Assembly: GCF_010730195.1 (NCBI RefSeq)
Contig: NZ_AP022613.1
Coordinates: forward strand, 1,798,001 to 1,862,000
DNA from: Mycobacterium conspicuum
Lineage (GTDB): Bacteria; Actinomycetota; Actinomycetes; Mycobacteriales; Mycobacteriaceae
Length of the DNA stretch: 64,000 nt
Direction: 5' to 3'
Shown here one piece after another: positions 17,708-26,313 of the stretch (its first letter is position 1; each line of letters starts with the position of its first letter). The notes under the pieces are model-generated. The model searched no databases and had not been told where the DNA came from. It saw nothing but the letters and a program-made list of their open reading frames with translations. Both the position numbers and the translations under genes were made by a program.

Positions 17708-17986
17708 ATGCAACACACCACGGTCAACCAGCGCCACGAAACCCGCGACTCCGTCGCCAGCGCATTTCTGCTCGTCGCCGGAATCCTCGTCATGATCGCC
17801 TCCGCGGATGCCCTCGCCGTGCTTATTGGCGCGGTCTTGATCGTCAGCCTGGTCTGGGGGTTGATCCGCGAAATCCGGCATCGTGTCCGGCACCGCGCGG
17901 CGCTGGCTTCGGTGACTCACCTGCCCACGGCTTCGACTGGTCGGCGCGGCGCGAAAACGATTGCGGCGCAACGCAACGCCGCGTAG
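17708..17986 (+). CDS. Small membrane protein
   Basis: This 92-residue protein has two adjacent hydrophobic helices (SVASAFLLVAGILVMIAS and LAVLIGAVLIVSLVWGLI, residues about 15-53), then a basic His/Arg-rich cytoplasmic tail (REIRHRVRHRAAL). No catalytic motif is visible. It is the first gene to the right of the syntenic core and may mark the start of the variable region. I do not recognise a named family. Confidence 0.6.
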   Translation: MQHTTVNQRHETRDSVASAFLLVAGILVMIASADALAVLIGAVLIVSLVWGLIREIRHRVRHRAALASVTHLPTASTGRRGAKTIAAQRNAA

Positions 17987-18157
17987 CGGCGCAGATGCTG
18001 GTCAAACCCGCGCCCGCACAGCGGTCTTGCTAGCAAAGCAGACGTTCGCGGAATCTCGTCGAAAGGTGCCGCGATCTTGTGGTCGACTGGCCCTGTGAAG
18101 GACGCAGAGTTGGGACGCGAGCGCACTCCTTTGGACGGATGCCGCCGCTACCGTCCG

Positions 18158-18976
18158 GTGAGGTACACGTTCGATACTCGAATGCGCTTCTTGGAAGTCA
18201 AGATCCAAGACGACTGGGATCCCGAGGTCATTCAGCAGTGGGAGCAAAACCAGGCGCAGGCGCGGCAGGGGATCCTCGCCCAGTTTGGCCCTATAGATGG
18301 ACAGCGCAAGATCGACGACTTTATGGCGCTCGACGCGGCACCGTTCTCGGTCGTCGCGCAGCACACGGAGTTCCTCCATCAGGTCCGCGTGAGCTTCGTC
18401 GCCGGCGCCTACTACCCGTCTCTGACCGCGAGCGGCGCGCTTGGCGAGCGGATTTTGAATCAACTGATCATCACGATGCGAGACGACTTTCCGAAATCGA
18501 GGAAGGTGACAGTTCCGGAGTCATTCGACGACTGGGATAAGGCGGTCGAGATTCTTCGCGACGACTGGGGCGTGCTCGATGAGCACACCGCCAAGGCGTT
18601 TCTGAAGCTTAAAGCGATCCGGCACAGGTCCGTGCACTACTCGCCCGCCCTAGACTGGTCGACTGGCCGGGATCAGGCACTTGAGGCGATCGGCGTTTTG
18701 CAAGAGATCATCACCGCGTTGTTTTCGCCGATCGGACCTTCGCCCTGGCTGCTAAACCAGGCGCCAGGCGAGTTCTACGTTGCGCTGGACAAGGAGACGG
18801 CCCCGGTGGTCAAGCACTTCTTGATCCCAGCGAGTGTCCTGGTCAGTCCAAATCATCACTGGTCACCCGACAAGGTTGTCGATGACGAGACTTATCAAGT
18901 CACGTTTCCGGAACTGACGGATAGCGAGTTCGTGGCACATCGCACAAACCGCGCCATTTGGCCGGTTCACAGTTAG
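18158..18976 (+). CDS. Hypothetical protein, about 272 residues
   Basis: The protein is acidic, mixed alpha/beta and free of transmembrane segments. Recognisable stretches are an N-terminal FLEVKIQDDWDPEV, a central GERILNQLIITMRDDF and a helical AFLKLKAIRHRSVHYSP with an R-x3-H pattern near the middle. The last resembles HEPN-like helical domains (R-x4-6-H) but is not enough to assign one. The start is uncertain: GTG 18158, ATG 18182 and a TTG at 18077 are all in frame, and none has a strong ribosome site. Codon use is less GC-extreme than in the core genes, which suggests an accessory gene. Confidence 0.55.
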   Translation: MRYTFDTRMRFLEVKIQDDWDPEVIQQWEQNQAQARQGILAQFGPIDGQRKIDDFMALDAAPFSVVAQHTEFLHQVRVSFVAGAYYPSLTASGALGERILNQLIITMRDDFPKSRKVTVPESFDDWDKAVEILRDDWGVLDEHTAKAFLKLKAIRHRSVHYSPALDWSTGRDQALEAIGVLQEIITALFSPIGPSPWLLNQAPGEFYVALDKETAPVVKHFLIPASVLVSPNHHWSPDKVVDDETYQVTFPELTDSEFVAHRTNRAIWPVHS

Positions 18977-19178
18977 GCACTCCTGGCCGCGAGCACGCCG
19001 CGACCTTCCCCGGCCAGCTCCGCGCCCGCTATGTGCATTCATGGTCGCCGGCCTGCCACACCGGCAGTTTTTGCAGGAGGTCGTACAGATCACGGTATGG
19101 CTGCCGGTGGCGACGGGACCGCAGCCCACATATCCGGACAACGGTTGCCGGTGCATTAGCGGCACTGCGCGCGACAGG

Positions 19179-19565
19179 TTAGGAGGACGGGGCAGCTTCC
19201 GGCTGGGCGGCGATGAAACCGCGCACGATTTCAGGCCAGCTCCATGCGTATTCGGGTTGGTCCTCCCACTTTGTGCCGACGGGGCCGATAGGGCATCCGG
19301 TGCTCATCAGAAGCCGCGCCGTCGCCTCGGCCATCTGACCGCTGTCGGCAGCTTGCTTTAGCTGCGCGCGCTGGTCGTCCGAGCGACTGTCCCACCATTT
19401 CTGTAGGTGGGTTTCAATGAGCGATGTCTCGATCCACCGCCGGCGGAGTGTGGCAACCTCGCCCCGCACCGCCTTTTCTGCCTCGGACCAAATGCTTTCG
19501 ACGGCCTTGCGCGAAGTGACGTCGCGAGCACCCCGATGCTCGTGCCTGACCATCTTCACCGGCAT
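19179..19565 (-). CDS. Hypothetical protein, 128 residues
   Basis: This soluble, tryptophan-rich protein contains SIWSEAEKAVRGEVATLRRRW, HLQKWWDSRSDDQRAQLKQAA and YAWSWPEIVRGFIAAQP, all predicted helical. It has no signal peptide. Amphipathic repeats suggest a helical bundle. I do not recognise the family. It lies alone between two other orphan genes in the variable segment left of the IS nest. Confidence 0.5.
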   Translation of the reverse strand: MPVKMVRHEHRGARDVTSRKAVESIWSEAEKAVRGEVATLRRRWIETSLIETHLQKWWDSRSDDQRAQLKQAADSGQMAEATARLLMSTGCPIGPVGTKWEDQPEYAWSWPEIVRGFIAAQPEAAPSS

Positions 19566-19671
19566 GAATCTGCACCCGCCTTGCTATACATGTTGCCCAT
19601 GTTACTCGTGGGGCAACTGATTCCAATGTGATTACATCGGACCATATGGGTCATTATGCACCGCCACCCTG

Positions 19672-20484
19672 TCAATGTTCAGCGATCGCAAATGCGATAG
19701 CCAATAGGTCGGCTACCAAGCCCACCAGCTGCTTGTCTGTATCGACCAAACTTCCTGGCCCGGGCGCGTCAATCGTCACCATGCCGTAGCCGTCCGCATC
19801 GTTGTGAATACTCGCTGAGATGAACGTTTTATAGCCGGATCCCGTTCCGCCGTAATCGATTCCCTGAACCGTGTCGATATCTTTCACAAACAGCGGGTCG
19901 CCACCTGTCGCGACGAGTCTCAGCGCGGAATCGCCGCGCGCTGTGTTCTTGATAAACGGGCTTGGCCTTACTCCGCCGCCGCGACCGTGGTAACTCACAC
20001 ATTCCATGTCGCCGTTCGCGGTGACCTGGTAAACGGTGGCCCGCAGCCGTGAAACGTCCTTCAACAGCAACGTAAGGGCCGAGACCGCTTGTGTACACAC
20101 CGTTGTAATGGTCGTCCTTCTCCTTCCTTTCGACTGCGCAGGCATATCCGCTATGAGTTCAGCGACGGGCTGCATCGCATCCTTCAACGTGATCCGAAAC
20201 CGGTCGGCGACCTTGAGGTCGAGCTCGGCCACCCGTTCGGATGCGCGCTGCTTCGCGAACAGCAGGAAGGCACCCAGAAAGATGACTGCAACACCCGACA
20301 GCAACGCTGTCCAGTCCCCGCGGCCATGCCTGTTCTGGCCATAAGTGACGAGGAATGTTCCCGACGCCGGCGCAAAAACACCACCCAGGAGAAGAACAGG
20401 AGTGGCGTTGTTGTGCAGAACGATGCCGATGGCGATCTTGAGGTCTGTCAACCGCCTCAATCTGACCCGACTCAGCAGTGACAC
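19672..20484 (-). CDS. Membrane-anchored GAF-domain sensor-like protein
   Basis: This 270-residue protein starts at the GTG at 20484. Two hydrophobic helices lie near the N-terminus (PVLLLGGVFAPASGTFLVTY and ALLSGVAVIFLGAFLLFA). A coiled stretch AKQRASERVAELDLKVADRF follows, and then a GAF-like domain from about residue 115 (VCTQAVSALTLLLKDVSRLRATVYQV, SALRLVATGGDPLFVKDIDTVQ, YKTFISASIHNDADGYGMVTIDAP). GAF domains bind small ligands or cyclic nucleotides. There is no output domain, so it may signal through a partner. Nothing nearby suggests which. Confidence 0.65.
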   Translation of the reverse strand: MSLLSRVRLRRLTDLKIAIGIVLHNNATPVLLLGGVFAPASGTFLVTYGQNRHGRGDWTALLSGVAVIFLGAFLLFAKQRASERVAELDLKVADRFRITLKDAMQPVAELIADMPAQSKGRRRTTITTVCTQAVSALTLLLKDVSRLRATVYQVTANGDMECVSYHGRGGGVRPSPFIKNTARGDSALRLVATGGDPLFVKDIDTVQGIDYGGTGSGYKTFISASIHNDADGYGMVTIDAPGPGSLVDTDKQLVGLVADLLAIAFAIAEH

Positions 20485-20668
20485 CGCCGAATCTTAACGA
20501 CATTTGAACACGAGGAGCTTTCGACGCGCCTGCTTAGCTGTGGAAACGTCTGACCACATTCCGGTAACTCTTGCCGCGAGCCCCGAGCCGGGACGGGACG
20601 GCCCAGAGTCCCGACGGTTGGGCTGCTGGGGACGCGCGTACCGGTCCAGGCAGGTCCGCGTCGTCTGA

Positions 20669-20932
20669 CTAGGCAGTTTCGATGCGGTCGTCGGCGAGCG
20701 GAGGCCAGTCGCCGTACACACCGACCAGCTTGTCGCCGACCAGCATCGCCGCGTGCTGGCGATCGGCCCGTTCGCAGATTTCGGCATCGCGCCTACGGCG
20801 CTCGATCGCACGGTCATCGCGTCGCGCCAGCCAGCAGCCGATCACGCGGCCGAGCACCAGGGCGCCGGCCAAGGTGACCAGCAGCAACCAGAACTTCACC
20901 ACGAACACAACGAGCAGCGTGAGCGCGATCAT
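20669..20932 (-). CDS. Small membrane protein, relative of the one at 35354-35596
   Basis: This 87-residue protein has an N-terminal transmembrane helix (LTLLVVFVVKFWLLLVTLAGA) and a second hydrophobic region, then a charged R-rich segment (WLARRDDRAIERRRRD). It ends in a conserved tail with ERADRQHAAMLVGD and GVYGDWPP. The same architecture, with the same RRDDR, RADRQHA and GVYGDxPP motifs, occurs at 35354-35596 inside the satellite-like element, so the two are relatives. Function unknown. Its presence here is one reason to think this stretch derives from a similar element. Confidence 0.7.
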   Translation of the reverse strand: MIALTLLVVFVVKFWLLLVTLAGALVLGRVIGCWLARRDDRAIERRRRDAEICERADRQHAAMLVGDKLVGVYGDWPPLADDRIETA

Positions 20933-21071
20933 GGCATCAACCTTTCACTAGGCACCGACATTCGCGGCCGGGGCGAACTGCGCGCGAAGCGCTGCGATGT
21001 CGGGAGGTTTTTCCAATCGGATTATCGAAAATGCTGCGGCCGGGCCGCATGGAAAGAGACGATCCGGGGCG

Positions 21072-21401
21072 ATGCGAATAACTATCAGTGAACCGGCGCG
21101 CGCCAAACTAGAGAAAGCGCTCGCCTGGATACTGATTGCCATCATCGTGATCTGCGTGGTCATCGTCATCGTGAACCTGACGAAGAAAGCTCCGCGGCTG
21201 CCGTCAAACCCAAGACCCGACCGCCCGACCACTCAGTCGTCGGCCACCACCACGCCGAGCCGCTCGGGGCCCTACTACCAGAACTGCGACGAGGCCCATA
21301 AGGACGGCCGCTGGGACATCCCCGAGGGTGATCCCGCCTACCGGCGCGAGCTGGATAAGAACCACGACGGGGTCGCCTGTGAGTCCCGCAAGCCGGGCTG
21401 A
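21072..21401 (+). CDS. Single-pass membrane protein with C-terminal Excalibur calcium-binding domain
   Basis: This 109-residue protein has an N-terminal transmembrane helix (ALAWILIAIIVICVVIVIV, residues about 16-34) and a Pro/Ser/Thr-rich linker. The C-terminal Excalibur domain of about 40 residues contains YYQNCDEAHKDGRWDI and the EF-hand-like DKNHDGVACE. The two cysteines and the D-x-N-x-D-G-x-x-C-E loop are the family signature. Such domains sit outside the membrane in actinobacteria and firmicutes. A 12-bp stem terminator follows within 5 bases of the stop. Confidence 0.8.
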   Translation: MRITISEPARAKLEKALAWILIAIIVICVVIVIVNLTKKAPRLPSNPRPDRPTTQSSATTTPSRSGPYYQNCDEAHKDGRWDIPEGDPAYRRELDKNHDGVACESRKPG

Positions 21402-21405
21402 AAGA

Positions 21406-21441
21406 TCGGGCCGCCCCCAAGAACAGCTAGGGGCGGCCCGA
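21406..21441. terminator. Bidirectional hairpin terminator
   Basis: A perfect 12-bp stem, TCGGGCCGCCCC at 21406-21417 pairing with 21430-21441, encloses a 12-base loop. It lies between the convergent ends of the Excalibur gene (stop at 21401) and the small gene whose stop is at 21443, so it can end both transcripts. There is no long U-run, which is usual in mycobacteria. Confidence 0.75.
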
Positions 21442-21442
21442 C

Positions 21443-21646
21443 TTAGCTCGTCAGACGCGGACTAGCGCAAACTCGTTCCGGTTCGTTTCGGCCCCCGCGC
21501 CTTGGCTTCGGCTTCGGCACCAGCCGAAGCACAGGAGCCCTATGCTCGTGCTCTCGCGCGTCGGCCTGCTCCAACACGGAGATCAGCGTCACCAACTCAA
21601 GGTCGGTCAGATCTTCTATTCCGACCCTGTCGGTCAACTCCAACAC
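21443..21646 (-). CDS. Small acidic-basic hypothetical protein
   Basis: This 67-residue frame starts at a GTG at 21646. The first 35 residues (ELTDRVGIEDLTDLELVTLISVLEQ) read as a regular amphipathic helical unit and the tail is basic (LRLVPKPKPRRGGRNEP). The amphipathic part looks truly coding, and the frame ends exactly at the shared terminator. No family is recognised. Competing overlapping frames exist on the plus strand, so confidence is moderate. Confidence 0.45.
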   Translation of the reverse strand: MLELTDRVGIEDLTDLELVTLISVLEQADAREHEHRAPVLRLVPKPKPRRGGRNEPERVCASPRLTS

Positions 21647-21690
21647 GTGCTGTTCGGCCCGATCGCGATCAATTCACATACCGAAGGCGG

Positions 21691-22122
21691 TCATCGGCCC
21701 GCGGACCCCTCGTCGAGCCACCCGCGCGCTTCGGCGAGCAGCAACGCCGCCTGCGTAGCCGCCTGCGCCAGGTCGATGAGATGACCCGTCGGTCGCCAAG
21801 ATCTCGGCCGTTTCGGCGCAATCTTCTGGCATGCCATCGATCCGAGCTTCCAGCGCGACCGAGAGCGGATATCGACCATTCGGGTGCCAGTAGGCGAATC
21901 GCTCAATCTTGCCGCGCACCGGACCGCACTCAATAACGCCACACGTGTCCCATTGATCGACGATGGTTGCCCCATCCGGATCCGGGACTGGCGGCAATTC
22001 GCGCGCTCAACAGTGACGGTGCCCTCGGCTGCGGTGGTCACGCCGGATTTATGGCGTCTTATCAGCTCGTCGACTATCTCCCTTGTGGTCAAGTCGCGCG
22101 CTGTCTCATCGGCGGTGGTCAT
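21691..22122 (-). pseudogene. Frame-disrupted member of the family at 35600-36321
   Basis: The frame from the ATG at 22122 is open to 21691, but its middle does not look like protein. Good coding sense continues in another frame for about 80 codons (roughly 21785-22000), with LPPVPDPDGATIVDQWDTC and RFAYWHPNGRYPLSVALEA. It then returns to the first frame for a helical end, HLIDLAQAATQAALLLAEAR. The reconstructed product resembles two proteins at 35600-36028 and 36025-36321, which share a DG-containing middle and an ALIEAA-type C-terminal helix. Two compensating indels therefore appear to have damaged it. Function unknown. Confidence 0.6.
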
Positions 22123-22206
22123 GGCTAGCTACCTCTCGAATAGGTTGCTAGCGCCCCAGGTGACGAGTTCACATGGAGTTCATGCGGTCCGATGCTTGAT
22201 TCAGAA

Positions 22207-22214
22207 ACTATCTC
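22207..22214. repeat. Target-site duplication, left copy, of the ISL3-family element
   Basis: ACTATCTC here is identical to 27376-27383 on the other side. Joining the flanks restores a continuous sequence that leads into the tRNA-derived core at 27399. Confidence 0.9.
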
Positions 22215-22244
22215 GGCTCTTCGGATCTTGGCGGGGTGCTGTGT

Positions 22245-22584
22245 TCATCGGACGACGATGGATGTGAGGACGCGCCAGTTGGGTTTGCCGGCGTAGAGCA
22301 GTGCTCGGATGCGGTAGTTGTTGAAGTTGGTGAAGCCGTAGCCGATGCGCTTGATGCGTTTGATCAGGTTGTTGAGGGCTTCGGTGGGTCCGTTGCTGAC
22401 GCGGGCGATGTGGTAGTTGCAGATCTTGTCGTACCAGGCTTTGAGGGTGCGGGCGAGCTTGTTGAGTTCGGGGGGCAGGCCCGGGCGTAGGCAGTGTTCG
22501 ATCAGTTCGGACAGCATCGCGCGGGCGGTGTGGATGTCGGTGCAGCAGTAGAACTCGCGCAGGCGTTCCTTGACGCGGTAGGCC
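22245..22584 (-). pseudogene. ISL3-family transposase, C-terminal part
   Basis: The frame encodes AYRVKERLREFYCCTD, AWYDKICNYHIARVSNGPTEALNNLIKRIKRIGYGF and YRIRALLYAGKP. These are the last third of an ISL3 DDE transposase, including the conserved SNGPTEALNN segment that contributes the catalytic glutamate. It is cut from its N-terminal part by the IS21-family insertion at 22589. Across the insertion, after dropping one AGGG copy, the frame joins as GDPRGEVALAYRVKERL. The ATG at 22595 that now precedes it belongs to the inserted element. Confidence 0.88.
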
Positions 22585-22650
22585 AGGGTGACGGCGCTCA
22601 TCGAAAATCCCCGGCTGTGCTCGCCGAAATTCCTCACCTGTGAGCAGCGG

Positions 22651-23500
22651 TCAGTGTAGTTGTTGGCGGGTGCCGGTGGTGGTTCGGCGCAGGGTTTCTG
22701 CGGCGGCGTGGTGGTCACGTAGCCGGTAGGACTCTCCGTCGAGGTTGATGACCACGGAGCGGTGCAGCAGGCGGTCGAGCATGGCAGCGGCCACGGTGGT
22801 GTCGCCGAGGATCTCTCCCCAGGCTCCCACGCCGCGGTTGGTGGTGATGACGATGCTGGTCTTTAAATACCGTTGGGAGACAACCTGAAACAACGCCGAA
22901 GCGGCCTCGGCGGGCAGTGGAAGGTAGCCGAGTTCATCGATCACCAGCAGCGTCGGGCCGGCGAAGAAGCGCATGGTGGTGGCCCAGCGTCCCTCGATGG
23001 CGGCGCGGTGGCAGCGGGCGGCCAGATCGGCGGCGGTGGTGAAGTACGTCCGGTAGCCGGCATGTGCTGCGGCCCTGGCCAATCCGACCGACAGGTGTGT
23101 TTTTCCAGTACCCGGTGGGCCGATGAGCAGGATGTTGGTCGCTGATTCCAGATAGCGGCAGGTGCCCAGCTCGTCGATGAGCTTGCGGTCGATCCCGGCG
23201 GCAGCATCGACGTCGAAGTCGGCCAGGGTGGCTGGGGTGGGCAAGCAGGCGAACCGAAGCCGTCCGGCCAGTCGGCGGGCGGTGGAGGCTTCGACCTCGA
23301 CGGCCAGCAGCCGCTCAAGGCAACGGTCAGCGACAGCCCGTCGGCGGTGGCCTGGTCGAGCACGGCAGGTAGGGCTTCAGCGGCCGCGGCCAGTTTGAGT
23401 TCGGCCAGATGCGAGCGTAGCTGCTGATAGCGGCTCGCCGCCGCCGACAGCGATTCCTCGGTTGTGGTGGTGGTCTTACCGGTGCGCGGTGTGGGGTCAT
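22651..23500 (-). pseudogene. istB: IstB ATPase, frameshifted
   Basis: IstB is the AAA+ helper that directs IS21 transposase to target DNA. Walker A (LIGPPGTGKTHLS), Walker B (LLVIDELGYLPLP) and the TTNRGVGAWG sensor are intact in the downstream frame. The N-terminal domain (ESLSAAASRYQQLRSHLAELKLAAAAEALPAVL) lies in a different frame, which breaks off after LSLTVAL. The expected continuation ERLLAVEVEAST resumes one base out of register near 23318. No in-frame start codon leads the N-terminal segment. The ATPase half could still be made from an internal start, but not full IstB. Confidence 0.82.
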
Positions 23501-24857
23501 TGGATGGTCCTGTTCTGGGCGGCCCGCTCGTAAGCGGACAGATCGATGACGGTGGAATTGGTTGACGGAGTGGATGTTTCAATTGCGGTGACGGATGGCT
23601 GATTGATCGCAAGCAGTTGCGCGGCAGCGGCTTTGGCCGCCGGGCCGGGTGGGATGCGTTCCTTGCGGCGGTGCGCCCGTCCGGTGGTCGCGGTGGCGAT
23701 CGCCGCGGCATCCAGCGCGATGACGTGGCCGTTGTCGCGCACCATGACGCCGAGCCCGTCGGCGGCCATCCGGTGCCTGGCAACCACGATCCCACTGGCG
23801 GTGGCGATGTCGCAGAACTGACCGCCGACCGGATGCGACACCACCACGTTGGCGGCGGCCAGCTCCGGGGGCACCGAGTAGCGGTTACCGCGGTAGGACA
23901 CCATCGCTTGGCGCGATGCGGTGCGGGCCTCGGAAACGATCACCGGATACGCCTGCGCCGGTATTGGTTGTAGTGGCTCCGTTTCGGCCACCACGGCGAC
24001 CGAGGAGCGGCCATCAGCGGTGGCCCGCAGCCTCGTGTCACCACGCACCCGGGCGAAGCGATCCAGGTTCGCCTGGGCCGCCTCGACGGTGACGTCGTCG
24101 GCCAGGGTGCGCCACCAGCGTTGCGCGGCGGTGTGATTGACCTTCTCCACCACGCCCTTGCGGTTGCCGCGCCGCGGCGGGCAGATCGCCACCGATACGC
24201 CGTAGTGCTTGGCCACCCCGGCGAACGAGGCGCTCACCCGGCCGCTACCGGGATCGCAGACCGTGGCCATCCGGTCGAACCGCCACACCGCGAGACGCCG
24301 CCCAGACCGCGGGTGACGCGGTCCAGGCCGGCGACCAGGTGGGGTTGGTCCTCGCTCGGCGACAGATAGCCGCGCCACTTGCCCGAATGGGCCAACGAGC
24401 CGACCAGCAGGTGTGCGGTCTTGCCCCAGCCCCACGATTCCGGCGGATCGGGCAATTCCAGCCAGTCCCATTGAGTTTCATCACCCGGTGCATGGGGGAT
24501 CACCGCGTTCGGGCGCTGCGTGGCCGTCCGGCACGCCTCACAGACGGGCCGCAGGTTCCGGGTCCGGATGTTGCGGGTCAGGCTCTGATACGACAGCCCG
24601 AACCCGAGGTCCTCGAGTTCGTCGAACAGGGTGCGGGCCCACAGGTGCGGGTCCTCGGTCAGCCTGGCGGTGACGTAGTCGATGAACGGATCGAACGGGT
24701 CCGGGTCGGGCCGGGCGCGGACCCCGGGCGCGCCGTCACCGGCCAGATACTTCCGGACCGTCTTGCGGTCGAAGCCGGTGTGGCGGGCGATCGCCGAGAT
24801 CGACCAACCACGTTTGCGTAGGGCATGTACTTCCACATCGTCCTCCCATGTGAGCAT
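23497..24857 (-). pseudogene. istA: IstA transposase, frameshifted
   Basis: The gene starts at the ATG at 24857 with MLTWEDDVEVHALRKRGWS and a helix-turn-helix (SAIARHTGFDRKTVRKYLAG), followed by the rve-type core region DETQWDWLELPDPPESW. Around 24289 the frame is lost after VTRGLGG. The rest (VWRFDRMATVCDPGSGRVS through VVEKVNHTAAQRWW to the C-terminal beta-barrel part) is in the next frame. One missing G in the CGCGG run explains it. An upstream start at 24941 would lie in the terminal repeats and is not used. Confidence 0.85.
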
Positions 24858-24998
24858 GAGAAAGCGGGCCTCCTTCGGTGGAGCTACTGGCGTCAGACAC
24901 CAGCAGCTTCGAGGGAGGCCCGCCCTTCTCGGCGGAGCCACACGGGTGGGGAATTTCGATGAGCGTCAGTGGGGAATTTCAGTGAGCGCGGTCAAGGG

Positions 24999-25945
24999 CG
25001 ACTTCGCCGCGGGGATCGCCCAGTTGCAGCAGCGATGTCAGGCGTTGGGTGGCCTTGGCGTCGAGGCGTTCCTCACCGGTAAGCAGCACGCGGCGGACCC
25101 GGTAGAGAGGGTCGTTGCGCCGGCCGCGGTGGCCTTTTTGTTCGCGCTGCACACGTCGTCGAATGTCGTCGAGGGTCCGGTTGGCCAGTTGCACGCAGTG
25201 GAACGGGTCGACGACCTGCTCAGCGCGGGCAGCATCACGGTGTAGACCGCGGCGTAGGTCGCCGACATGTCCAGGGCGCCGAAGCGAATGCGGTGTTTCC
25301 AGGCCAGGGGTTGTTGGTCGATCCAGCCCGCGACATCGACATAGTTTCGGCTGGGCAGGATCTCGATGATCTGGTGGTTGGCGACATCAGCGACGGTGGT
25401 CGCATACGAGCGGGCCCGGCGGCTGGATAGTTTCACAAACGAGGTCTCGTCCAAGCCGATCGCGGTCGTGGCGTTCAGGCGACGCCGGTCGGCAGCCAGC
25501 AGCGCTTGGCCGTAGGTCATGACCGCGTCATTGACGGTGTGCCAGTCGCAGGAAAGTTCCTGCGCGACATCAGAAACCGCGCGACCTGTCCCGACCTGCA
25601 TCGTGGCCCATTTGGCGCAGCGGGTCGTCAGCAGGCAGTTCTTGGCCGCGATGCGATGGTCGGCACTGGTCCAGCTCGCCCCCGCACAGCCGGCTCGCCG
25701 GCAAATCACACGATGCTTGCGCCAGGCCAGACGCATCGGCTGGCCGTAGACGGGCAAATCGACATAGCGCACCGTCGGCCGCTCCTTGATCTGGCCGGCG
25801 CCCCCACACGTCGGGCATAACCGATCCACGACGGTCTGCTCGATCACCAGCTCGACATCAGGACCGCTACGTCGATAGGCCAAGACACGGACATCCTTGA
25901 GCCCGACCAGGGCCTCAACGATCTGACTAGGCTCATAACGGACGA
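24999..25945 (-). pseudogene. ISL3-family transposase, N-terminal part, frameshifted
   Basis: The zinc-binding head CPTCGGAG with CRRAGC, the helix-turn-helix region (AVSDVAQELSCDWHTVNDAV) and the first catalytic aspartate region (TTAIGLDETSFVK) are in one frame. Near 25222 the frame is lost after YTVMLPAL. The expected QVVDPFHCVQLANRTLDDIRRRV continues in another frame down to the IS21 insertion point. The 5' end is cut by the IS3-family element at 25948; no in-frame start codon is visible there. Three separate lesions make this transposase non-functional. Confidence 0.86.
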
Positions 25946-25995
25946 AGGTGAAGTACCCCAGGTTTTGTTCCGATCTTCGTAGGAGGATTGGAACT

Positions 25996-26313
25996 ATGCC
26001 CCGTCAGTATCCGCTTGAGTTCCGCTTACGTGCGTCGCGTTTGGTGGACACCATGCTGGAGGATTCAGATATTTCTGAGTCGATGGCCATCAAGTCGGTG
26101 GCCAGCAAACTTGGTGTTGCTGAGGAGTCGGTGCGTCGGTGGCGGCGTAAGGCTCAGGTTGATGCCGGAGAGCGGCCTGGAACGTCCAGTTCCGAGCATG
26201 TCGAGATCCGCAGGCTCAAGCGTGAGGTCGCCGAATTACGCAGAGCTAATGAGATTTTGAAGTCTGCGTCTGCGTTTTTCGCAGCGGAGCTCGACCGCCC
26301 CGCGACGAAATGA
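25996..26313 (+). CDS. IS3-family transposase OrfA
   Basis: This 105-residue DNA-binding subunit has a helix-turn-helix (IKSVASKLGVAEESVRRWRRKAQ, residues about 34-56) and a C-terminal leucine-zipper-like helix (IRRLKREVAELRRANEILKSA) for oligomerisation. The ATG at 25996 follows GTAGGAGG (25979-25986). The stop overlaps the orfB ATG (ATGA). IS3 elements normally make an OrfAB fusion by -1 frameshifting; a strong slippery run is not obvious here, so coupled translation is an alternative. Confidence 0.9.
   Translation: MPRQYPLEFRLRASRLVDTMLEDSDISESMAIKSVASKLGVAEESVRRWRRKAQVDAGERPGTSSSEHVEIRRLKREVAELRRANEILKSASAFFAAELDRPATK

Larger units (their letters stand above)
22589..24994 (-). mobile_element. 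IS21-family insertion sequence (istA-istB) inside the ISL3 transposase gene
   Basis: The element is bounded by related ends, TGACGGCGCTCA at 22589 and the reverse complement of TGACCGCGCTCA ending at 24994, each followed by a second internal copy of the GAAATTCCCC-type repeat, as IS21 elements have. AGGG is duplicated at 22585-22588 and 24995-24998, a normal 4-bp IS21 target duplication. It carries istA and istB on the minus strand. Both genes have single-base frameshifts, so the copy is probably dead. Confidence 0.88.
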
